Position numbers and translations under genes: made by a program
The notes under the pieces: model-generated
Databases searched by the model: none
Told to the model about the DNA's origin: nothing
What the model saw: the letters and a program-made list of their open reading frames with translations, nothing else
In this document: positions 19,880 to 27,526 of the stretch, in pieces
How the letters are laid out: each line of letters begins with the position of its first letter
Position numbering within the stretch: the first letter of the stretch is position 1
DNA from: Paenibacillus sp. Root52
Lineage (GTDB): Bacteria > Bacillota > Bacilli > Paenibacillales > Paenibacillaceae
DNA length: 64,000 nucleotides
Reading direction: 5' to 3'
Assembly (NCBI RefSeq): GCF_001426865.1
Contig: NZ_LMFO01000004.1
Location: forward strand, 1-64,000

Positions 19880-22800
19880 TATCTACCTTTCTCCTTTACG
19901 GTAGCATTACACTTATTTATTAAATCAACTTCTTTTGAGATAGTTGCATCGAACCCACTCTGAAAGGTCACACGCTCCGCTGCCTTACGTGATAAATGTT
20001 GAAACTTTATTGGATCATTATACAGTTCGATAATACCTTTAGCCAGCCCCTCATAATCTTCCCCATCCACTAAAATGCCGCAAGTTTCATCTACAAATTC
20101 AGGTATAGCTGTAACATTATTTGTTAAGGGGACAAGTCCAGAAGACATTGCTTCGTCTCTAGATACTCCTTGTGAATCCATACGGGTAGGCACTATAAAT
20201 ACTCCGTATTGTTTGTGTAGTAGAGCGATTTCCTCCTGCGTGAGAAATTTCTCTTCTAACGTAACATTTTTATATTTCTTTATAGGCTTTAAAGTTGAAT
20301 GGAAAAGCTCGCCCTTACCTATAATAGTAAACTCAAGTTGTTTGAATATTGGATTCTTTGATAAAGATTGAATTGCTTTCACGGTAAGATCATTAGCATA
20401 TTTATTACTTGCAAAAGGTCTGATTGATAGAATTTTTTTTCTAAGTTCAGTATCTTTTTCCTCAAAGTTAAATAAATTTGTGTTTATATAGTTATGAATA
20501 ATCGTGTATTTGTCCACAGGCAAATTAACCTTGTGATCTTCAAATACTTCATTGGCAAAATATTCTGATACAAATATAAAATGAATGTTATAGTCTTCAT
20601 GGAGAGCTGAAGCAAACACTTGCTCCCAGAGTCTCAGCCTTTTTTCCGACTCTTTCTTAGCTACCTCCAATTGTTGCGTTGTAGTATAGTTATATTCCCT
20701 GCGCCACCAAGGTTGAATCTCAGAACCATGCACCCAAATTATGATTCGCTTATTAGATAACTGATTCTTTACACTGTTCCAAATTGTTTCATTCAGGAAA
20801 TGGATTAACAAAGTATCATGTTCACCATTCATAACCACATTGTTAAATTCCTCAAAATACCCACTTGTTACATCGATTCCGCAAAACTCACTATACTCTC
20901 TCGGGAGACGGTCATTAAACTTAAACATATCAATTACTTCGCCAACATTTTTGTATTCTGACATTCTGCTATGAATGAAACCATATCTATATAAATCCTT
21001 ATAATCCGGATAATTATCAGCAATAAGAAGGGCATTCGACTTGTTCAGAAAACATCCGTTATCTAAATCAATCTTTCCAACTAAGATACTTTTAATTTTA
21101 CAAATACCTTCGCCCGCGAATCTGATCCCCAACTTGATATATTTTGCTTCCCGACCGATTTTAATTTGATTTTTCCGAGAGCTTGGCTTAACATAACTTT
21201 CTATTTTCTTCTCATTACGATCAAGAGTTGTAACAACGATGTCCACGCTAAATTTAGAAATGTAGTCCACATCTAAATAAACGTCAAGATCAGGCTCAAG
21301 TCCTAAGTTATCGACGCTGTATAGTTTATTTAAATACACATAGTCATGTCCGTCTCGTAATTTGGACTCTACAAGAAGACCGTCAGTTTGGTTTTTATAA
21401 CTTAGGTTATTTGATTTCCCAATCATTTCATACAACTCTTTAGGAGCGACATGAATCGAATCAGACGATTGAATACCCGGCTTAATTGCTTCGGCTTTGC
21501 GGTAAATATCGTCCATTTTGATTCCAAGGTCTACAAGATTGAGGTCGTCCACTAATGGGCAATCCTCTTCTACGTAATTTTCACAATAATTGTATTCATC
21601 TATGGAAAATACCTGACTGGGAGATATATTTTGGTCTTCAATGTCAGTAACATATTCAATAAGATTATCAACCGAACAATCCGCCAATCTGATCGCAGAC
21701 CTGCGCAATTGATAAGAAGTTACTGTGTTATATACCCTGCCCCCCGATACTCTTGTAACTTGTCCAGCATTTGTGAAATAAACATTTTTCGTATAAACAG
21801 GGAAGTCGGCGTATTTAGTAGCAAACACGAAGTCAGTAATATAATGTTTTCCATAATAATCATTGGAGGAAAAAAACACTGCAACGTCAAAATCCGTTTG
21901 AATGTGTCTTGCAACCTCTTCTGTCCATTCATCTACAATTTTAACGTTATCATTTTCTATTTTAAGATCAATAGCGTCAGAAATGATGAACAATCGAGTA
22001 GTTTTGTAATCTTGTCTTTGATATTGACGATATATATGCTCTAATTCATCTTTGGAGTTTACACATGCCAAAATAGCAACATCAACTGACGCCGTTTGCA
22101 TTTTATTTGTATACACCGTGTCTACAATATAACTTAAGCGATGGGTATACGTGTGTTCAGTCAATACTTTTCTCAAGCCAAGTAATCTATATTTGTTATA
22201 ATATTCTTCATCTGAAAATTTGCTTATCTGATCGCTCAACTGCTTCCCATCATCCGTACAAATGACCAAATCACCAAGCAAATTTCTTACGGCTCTGGAA
22301 TAGTTGCTGACTGTCACTGTGTTCGAAGCAAGAAGTTCAAAAACTCGTCGTGCGCACATGCTTTGGGACTGCTTTACCGAATTCATGTTGATGTTAAAAC
22401 GATATCCTTTATAAGCCTTATCGATCTCCTCTGGCTTCAAATTCCCTACAATATACTTCTTGTAACTGCTCGGGAATGCATAGTTCGGATCATTCTTATA
22501 GTAATTTCTATCGTAAATATCCAATCCTTTGCTTGCCGTAACGGACTCAATGAACGTTTCCAAGTCACGATTACGGTCAGGGTAACGTTTATAATAAGCA
22601 CCAGCGAAACAAAACTTATCTGCTCTTTCATACAGTTCAATAGGATTATGATTCTTTAACTGTGCAGCAAACGGCATTAAATAAACACGGTCATGCTTCA
22701 ACAGTGTTTTATATTTCTTAATACAGTCTATATCTGTAGTAAAAACAAAATCGGCGTATTTTGCTGTTGCAAGGAACGTTTCGAAATGAATCGGATCTTC

Positions 22801-23205
22801 TTTGTTCCAAAAAACAACGGGAATATTATTCTTTTTACAGTAACTAAGGACTTCAATCAATTCATTACTCAAATGAGGAACTTTGGTTTTCCATAGTTCT
22901 CCTATTCCAAGCCAGGCTGACTCCAAAAAGAACAAATCCGGCTGTAGCATCTGCATCTGTGTCAGCCAGTCTTGAGGCGTAATCTGCAACAATTCGCATT
23001 CCGGAGCAAATGAATTATAGGTGAATTCATCCATAATACACGCTATTTTCATATTTGAAAGTTGATCAAATGTTCTTTCAAATCTCAAATTTCCATGGGG
23101 ATCTTCAGGCATCACAGAATCCGGAGATACATTCATCTCCGTTAAGATTTCAGCCCTTTTAACTCTAATTTCATGCAACTTTTCTTCTATATAGCGTAAG
23201 CCCAT
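19879..23205 (-). CDS. multi-module glycosyltransferase (CgeB-like module, central module, GT4 module)
   Basis: An 1108-residue protein with at least three parts. Residues 45-370 resemble CgeB/DUF3880-type glycosyltransferases (IACIMDEFTYNSF, NIPVVFWNKEDPIHFETF, FCFAGAYYKRYPDRNRD, MCARRVFELLASNTVTVSNYS). Residues 375-520 look like a partial GT2-type or nucleotide-binding segment (VDVAILACVNSKDELEHIYRQ), and 580-720 like a beta-rich insert. Residues 735-1108 form a GT4 enzyme (IWVHGSEIQPWW, FIFVSEYFANE, FTIIGKGELFH, VFIVPTRMDSQGVSRDEAMS with the EX7E-like end). Such fused enzymes often add alternating linkages in one polypeptide. ATG 23205 follows AAGGAG. It is AT-rich and coupled to the heparinase-like gene by TAATG. 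Confidence 0.85.
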   Translation of the reverse strand: MGLRYIEEKLHEIRVKRAEILTEMNVSPDSVMPEDPHGNLRFERTFDQLSNMKIACIMDEFTYNSFAPECELLQITPQDWLTQMQMLQPDLFFLESAWLGIGELWKTKVPHLSNELIEVLSYCKKNNIPVVFWNKEDPIHFETFLATAKYADFVFTTDIDCIKKYKTLLKHDRVYLMPFAAQLKNHNPIELYERADKFCFAGAYYKRYPDRNRDLETFIESVTASKGLDIYDRNYYKNDPNYAFPSSYKKYIVGNLKPEEIDKAYKGYRFNINMNSVKQSQSMCARRVFELLASNTVTVSNYSRAVRNLLGDLVICTDDGKQLSDQISKFSDEEYYNKYRLLGLRKVLTEHTYTHRLSYIVDTVYTNKMQTASVDVAILACVNSKDELEHIYRQYQRQDYKTTRLFIISDAIDLKIENDNVKIVDEWTEEVARHIQTDFDVAVFFSSNDYYGKHYITDFVFATKYADFPVYTKNVYFTNAGQVTRVSGGRVYNTVTSYQLRRSAIRLADCSVDNLIEYVTDIEDQNISPSQVFSIDEYNYCENYVEEDCPLVDDLNLVDLGIKMDDIYRKAEAIKPGIQSSDSIHVAPKELYEMIGKSNNLSYKNQTDGLLVESKLRDGHDYVYLNKLYSVDNLGLEPDLDVYLDVDYISKFSVDIVVTTLDRNEKKIESYVKPSSRKNQIKIGREAKYIKLGIRFAGEGICKIKSILVGKIDLDNGCFLNKSNALLIADNYPDYKDLYRYGFIHSRMSEYKNVGEVIDMFKFNDRLPREYSEFCGIDVTSGYFEEFNNVVMNGEHDTLLIHFLNETIWNSVKNQLSNKRIIIWVHGSEIQPWWRREYNYTTTQQLEVAKKESEKRLRLWEQVFASALHEDYNIHFIFVSEYFANEVFEDHKVNLPVDKYTIIHNYINTNLFNFEEKDTELRKKILSIRPFASNKYANDLTVKAIQSLSKNPIFKQLEFTIIGKGELFHSTLKPIKKYKNVTLEEKFLTQEEIALLHKQYGVFIVPTRMDSQGVSRDEAMSSGLVPLTNNVTAIPEFVDETCGILVDGEDYEGLAKGIIELYNDPIKFQHLSRKAAERVTFQSGFDATISKEVDLINKCNATVKEKGR

Positions 23206-23226
23206 ATTGATCTCCTTAGACTAGTT

Positions 23227-24333
23227 TTAAAAATTCTCAGGAATTCTTTTTTTAAACTTCCAATATTTCAACGTAAGACGCCCGAGTTTTGCATTACTAA
23301 GCAAGTTATATTTCTTGGTAACATTTGCATATTTGGCTTCCAACTGATTGTAGTCGAAGATGGACTCCTTGTATTTCTTCAAGGTTTGTTCTTCACTTTC
23401 CAGTCTGCTTAACAATTCTTTATTCTTCACTTCAATAGTCTTCTCTAACTCTTCAACTTCCTTCTTGTGAGACCAGAAGCCTTGGTGTGATTCATTCCTC
23501 ACATTAGAGTCCATTGATTTGATGGGTTCATTTTGTTGTTTTAATTTCTTGTTTTCGGTTTCCAATCGAGCAATTGTAGCCAGCAATTTCTCATTTTCCT
23601 TTTGAATGCTAGTCAATTTTTCTCTACTCTCATAGGCTTTGTCCTTCATTTGATCGATCAATTTAACCTTTCCATTCAGTTCATCAACAGTTGATCTTTC
23701 AATTGTATAGAAGGCTTCCTCTAGCCTATTAATTGACTCCCGTGTGATCAGTGCAGAACAGCCTGAGGGATCAGCTACATTACGACCGACAACACCAATC
23801 CACTTACCCAAAAACTTTATTTCTCTCACTTCGAAATAGGGCTCTAACTCTTCAAGTAAATTCAACATATAATAGGTCTTCTTGTGATCAAAATAGTCAT
23901 TGATGCCAAATGGAACAGTAATAACAATAGTTCCGTTATCCGTCAAAAAACTTTTCACCTTATTAAGAAGTGATGATGAAGAAGTAAAGTGTTCCATGAC
24001 TTCGGTAAGAATAACTGTGTCAAATTTCTGGTTACTCTCGTAGTCGAACACGCTACTAGCAAAATATTTTACGTTACGCTTGACAGAATCACTTTGATTT
24101 TGCAGAGCTTCATTGGCATATACAATAACGCTTTCTTCGATATCGATACCGACCGCTTTCTTTCCTTCTCTGGCTAGAATAAGTTCTGCAATCCCCTGAG
24201 AACATCCGATATCGAGTACCGTTTCTCCTTCTACCTTAGAGCAAATCCAATGGATGCGATCTCTAGTCTTGCGGGAAAACTGATCTCCCATTCCACCATA
24301 ATATGCTTCGGCAACTTTATCTAAAGGCTTCAA
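23227..24333 (-). CDS. class I SAM methyltransferase with C-terminal coiled coil
   Basis: About 368 residues. Residues 25-200 form a Rossmann methyltransferase: VLDIGCSQGIAELILAREGK is motif I, VGIDIEE the acidic loop, and VILTEVMEHF motif II/III. From about 205 to 335 the sequence becomes a long charged heptad-rich coiled coil (ENEKLLATIARLETENKKLK...EVEELEKTIEVKNKELL). It ends in a basic, aromatic tail (LGRLTLKYWKFKKRI) that could lie on the membrane. The same organisation occurs in O-antigen chain-terminating methyltransferases such as WbdD, whose coiled coil sets chain length. TTG 24333 is chosen because GAGGAG lies eight bases upstream. The 5' end overlaps the 3' end of wecC. Confidence 0.85.
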   Translation of the reverse strand: MKPLDKVAEAYYGGMGDQFSRKTRDRIHWICSKVEGETVLDIGCSQGIAELILAREGKKAVGIDIEESVIVYANEALQNQSDSVKRNVKYFASSVFDYESNQKFDTVILTEVMEHFTSSSSLLNKVKSFLTDNGTIVITVPFGINDYFDHKKTYYMLNLLEELEPYFEVREIKFLGKWIGVVGRNVADPSGCSALITRESINRLEEAFYTIERSTVDELNGKVKLIDQMKDKAYESREKLTSIQKENEKLLATIARLETENKKLKQQNEPIKSMDSNVRNESHQGFWSHKKEVEELEKTIEVKNKELLSRLESEEQTLKKYKESIFDYNQLEAKYANVTKKYNLLSNAKLGRLTLKYWKFKKRIPENF

Positions 24334-25621
24334 TATATCCACTCCTCAAATTCGCAAGACTGGTTAATGGTTGTCCTAACACATGGTAAAGAAAACCAGC
24401 TTCCGTCCAAGCTTGATGATTTACTACCCGTCTGGTATCAAACACAAGAGGTCTTCGAACCAGCGATGTAATTTCCTTGGGATCAATCTGCTTAAACTCG
24501 TTATGGTCGGTCAGAATGAGTATGGCTTCAGCACCGTCAACCGCCTCCGTTAGCGTAGCCTTTTTCCCTTGAATATCCTCTTTGACGTGCGGATCATATA
24601 TTTGTAAATCATAGTAGCTCTGTAATTGATGAACAATCTCAACTGCTGGGCTCTCTCTCATGTCATCAATGTTTCCTTTGAATGCCAAACCAAGTACAGC
24701 TACTTTCTTCGTATTCTCACCTTGAGGAGGCAACAATTGTATCATTTGATTTACTACAAAATTAGGCATTCCATCATTCGTCGTTCTCGATATATGAATC
24801 AAATTGGCAAGGGACGGAGCGGATTCATAAATGAACCAAGGGTCCACAGCGATACAGTGGCCTCCTACACCTGGACCTGGCTTATGGATATTAACTCTCG
24901 GGTGGCAGTTAGCCAGTTCTATGGCTTCCCAAACATTAAACCCCACATTTTCTGCAATTTTCGCCATTTCATTTGCAAAGGCAATATTCACATCACGATA
25001 AGTATTCTCCATTAATTTGACCATCTCAGCTGTCGTTGCATCAGTTATATGAATATTTCCATTAACAAATCTTTTGTACAACTCTGCCGTCCGCTCCGAA
25101 GATTCTTGGTTGATCCCCCCAACAATGCGATCATTTTGAACGAGCTCAAAAAGTAATTGCCCGGGAAGGACACGTTCGGGTGAATGTGAAACAAATAGTT
25201 CATTTCCAATATCAAACTTGGTTTTTTCCAAGATGGGTATCACTACATCTTCAATTGTTCGAGGTGGAACCGTCGATTCCAGAATAATTAAATCGCCCTT
25301 CTTAAGAAAAGGTATAATGGAATGCGTTGCATCAATTACATAATCGACATTTGCAGTTTTATCATTATTAATCGGGGTAGGAACAGCAATGATAAAAGCG
25401 TCTGCCTGATCCGGCACAACTCCGAAACTAAGTTGTTTGGCTTGGATTACCTCATCAAGCATTTCCTGAAGTCCCGGTTCTTCAATATGGATTTGACCAT
25501 TCAAGAGTTTCGTAACAACATCGGGATTAATATCAACACCATGGACTTCAACGCCATGTTTAGCAAACATAATAGCTGTTGGCAATCCTATATAGCCAAG
25601 ACCGATTACACATAATTTCAA
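24317..25621 (-). CDS. wecC: UDP-N-acetyl-D-mannosamine dehydrogenase (WecC-type nucleotide-sugar dehydrogenase)
   Basis: This enzyme oxidises UDP-ManNAc twice to UDP-ManNAcA with NAD+. The 434 residues include CVIGLGYIGLPTA (NAD site), LESTVPPRTIEDVV, SPERVLPGQ, GPGVGGHCIAVDPWF (with the catalytic Cys in GGHC) and VLGLAFKGNIDDMRESPA. RVLPGQ...NDRIVGG and YRDVNIAFANE fit the WecC branch better than UDP-glucose dehydrogenase. No UDP-GlcNAc 2-epimerase (WecB) gene is in the window, so the UDP-ManNAc supply must come from elsewhere. It starts at TTG 25621 behind AAGGAGATG and leads the minus-strand wecC-methyltransferase-glycosyltransferase-heparinase operon. Confidence 0.9.
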   Translation of the reverse strand: MKLCVIGLGYIGLPTAIMFAKHGVEVHGVDINPDVVTKLLNGQIHIEEPGLQEMLDEVIQAKQLSFGVVPDQADAFIIAVPTPINNDKTANVDYVIDATHSIIPFLKKGDLIILESTVPPRTIEDVVIPILEKTKFDIGNELFVSHSPERVLPGQLLFELVQNDRIVGGINQESSERTAELYKRFVNGNIHITDATTAEMVKLMENTYRDVNIAFANEMAKIAENVGFNVWEAIELANCHPRVNIHKPGPGVGGHCIAVDPWFIYESAPSLANLIHISRTTNDGMPNFVVNQMIQLLPPQGENTKKVAVLGLAFKGNIDDMRESPAVEIVHQLQSYYDLQIYDPHVKEDIQGKKATLTEAVDGAEAILILTDHNEFKQIDPKEITSLVRRPLVFDTRRVVNHQAWTEAGFLYHVLGQPLTSLANLRSGYIEAFR

Positions 25622-25792
25622 AGTAACATCTCCTTAGTATTCTCCGAGAATTCATAGTGTCTATTTGAATAACAAGTTTTAGGTTTATTATTCTATATAA
25701 TAGTGCATTATAGCACGAATAATGACATCTTTCTCCTCTATTTCCGGTATGATATTTCACTTCAATAACCTCACAGATTGTAGAAGCTTATT

Positions 25793-25812
25793 CAAGTATG
25801 TTAACATACTTG
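25793..25812. promoter_or_regulatory. 20-bp perfect palindrome upstream of the glycan exporter
   Basis: CAAGTATGTTAACATACTTG is its own reverse complement. It lies 38 bases before the ABC permease start, in the divergent spacer between wecC and the exporter. Part of the half-site (CAAGTAT) recurs at 25827-25833, just before the ribosome binding site. It is a candidate operator or a stable mRNA-leader hairpin; no protein that would bind it is identified. Confidence 0.5.
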
Positions 25813-25849
25813 TGACGTATTGCCCTCAAGTATAAAAGGAGATTAGGAA

Positions 25850-26626
25850 ATGAATACATATTTTTTGAATTTTTTCAAGTATAAAGACTTGTTATTTGAA
25901 TTGGTTAGGAAAGATATTAAGCTTAAGTACAGAAACTCCTTTCTTGGTTTGATATGGAGCATCTTGAACCCGCTTATGTTCATGATTGTTTTAACAGTTA
26001 TCTTCTCCCAACTATTCTCGACGACAATCGAACATTTCGCGGTCTACGTCCTAACCGGTCGCTTGATCTACGTATGTTTTTCAGAAACTACGAACTTTGC
26101 GATGCAGTCCATTTTTGCAAATGCTTCATTAATAAAGAAAGTTTATGTGCCGAAGTATTTCTTTCCACTTTCTAAAGTTTGTTCATCATTTGCAAATTCC
26201 TTATTATCCATGATTTCAATTATCCCCGTAATGCTTTTTAGTGATTTACACTTTACTTGGGTCAACATAATGATTGTTTTCCCATTGTTCTATCTATTTC
26301 TATTTAGCCTTGGAATAGGCCTGATCCTGTCAACAATTTATGTGTTCTTCCGGGATTTGCAGCATATATACTCTTTGGCACTCGTTATTGTTATGTATGC
26401 ATCAGCAATTTTTTACCCAGTAGATATCATCCCAGACAAAATTATGCCGTTCATACAACTGAACCCGATTTTTCTGATCGTTGAAATGGTGAGAGAATCT
26501 CTTATCTATAATTCTACTTCAGCACTTAGTACACATCTTTTTTGTATAGGTTATGCAGGAGTATTGATTCTTATAGGATTATTCACTTTCTACAAAAAGC
26601 AGGATAAATTCATTTTTTACTTGTAG
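25850..26626 (+). CDS. polysaccharide ABC-2 exporter permease (Wzm/TagG-like)
   Basis: A 258-residue membrane protein with about six hydrophobic segments. The N-terminal cytoplasmic stretch LVRKDIKLKYRNSFLGLIWSILNPLMFM is the signature of Wzm/TagG/KpsM permeases. Others are KVYVPKYFFPLSKV and a late INPIF-like segment (LNPIFLIVEMVRESLIYN). It should form the channel that flips a lipid-linked glycan across the membrane, together with the ATPase encoded 19 bases downstream. The ATG is preceded by AAAGGAGATTAGGAA. The direction is opposite to wecC. Confidence 0.92.
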   Translation: MNTYFLNFFKYKDLLFELVRKDIKLKYRNSFLGLIWSILNPLMFMIVLTVIFSQLFSTTIEHFAVYVLTGRLIYVCFSETTNFAMQSIFANASLIKKVYVPKYFFPLSKVCSSFANSLLSMISIIPVMLFSDLHFTWVNIMIVFPLFYLFLFSLGIGLILSTIYVFFRDLQHIYSLALVIVMYASAIFYPVDIIPDKIMPFIQLNPIFLIVEMVRESLIYNSTSALSTHLFCIGYAGVLILIGLFTFYKKQDKFIFYL

Positions 26627-26645
26627 TGGGATTGGAGATGAAAGA

Positions 26646-27377
26646 ATGAAAGATGTCGCAGTTAGAGTAGATCATGTCTCCATGAAATATAAACTGATGA
26701 GCGGGAAAGTTAATTCATTAAAACAGGTTTTCATCAATGCAATGACTCGTAAAATAACGTATGAAGAATTTTCTGCACTAGAAGATGTCAGTTTCGAGAT
26801 TCAAAAAGGTGAGGTATTTGGTGTAGTTGGCTTGAATGGAGCTGGAAAAAGTACATTATTAAAAATTGTTGCAGGGATTATTAAACCAACATCGGGGGCG
26901 GTAGAAAGATTTGGTTCGTTGGTTCCCTTGATAGAGCTTGGCGGAGGGTTTAATGCAGAGCTTACCGGATTTGAAAACATATATTTAAACGGTATGCTTT
27001 TGGGGTATTCCAAGAAATTCATTAAGGAAAGAACAAATGAAATTATTGAATTTTCAGAACTAGAGAAATTTATTCATACACCGCTTAAAAACTATTCTTC
27101 TGGCATGAAAGCCAGATTAGGATTTGCCATTGCTACTCTTGTTAAGCCTGAAATTTTAATAGTAGACGAAGTACTCTCAGTTGGAGACTACAAATTTAAA
27201 GAAAAGTCCGAGGCTAAAATGAAATCTCTTATGTCCTCAGGAACTACTGTGTTATTTGTATCCCACTCTATAGAGCAGATGAAAAGCATGTGTAATCGAG
27301 TTCTATGGTTAGATCAAGGGAGAGTAAAGGAGATTGGCCCAGCAGTTGAAGTATGTGAGAAGTACCAATCACAATGA
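26646..27377 (+). CDS. polysaccharide ABC exporter ATP-binding protein (Wzt/TagH-like, lacking a C-terminal glycan-binding domain)
   Basis: A 243-residue ABC ATPase. VVGLNGAGKSTLLKIVAGII is Walker A. The segment LVPLIELGGGFNAELTGFENIYLNG is the hallmark of Wzt/TagH/KpsT polysaccharide exporters. LKNYSSGMKARLGFAIA is the ABC signature, ILIVDEVLSVGD the Walker B, and VSHS the switch. The protein ends directly after the nucleotide-binding domain. It has none of the 150-200 residue C-terminal domain by which O9a/S-layer-type Wzt proteins recognise a capped chain end. It is paired with the upstream permease. Confidence 0.92.
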   Translation: MKDVAVRVDHVSMKYKLMSGKVNSLKQVFINAMTRKITYEEFSALEDVSFEIQKGEVFGVVGLNGAGKSTLLKIVAGIIKPTSGAVERFGSLVPLIELGGGFNAELTGFENIYLNGMLLGYSKKFIKERTNEIIEFSELEKFIHTPLKNYSSGMKARLGFAIATLVKPEILIVDEVLSVGDYKFKEKSEAKMKSLMSSGTTVLFVSHSIEQMKSMCNRVLWLDQGRVKEIGPAVEVCEKYQSQ

Positions 27378-27526
27378 ATACAATCCTACTTGAAATGATC
27401 TATAATCAGCTTCAACTTAATTGTACATGTTATCAATTTAAACTGAATGCTAATTACCCCTAAGATGATATGCTATGAGAAAAATATTCAACAATTTCTT
27501 TAATATTCACAAAGGAGACTCACACC

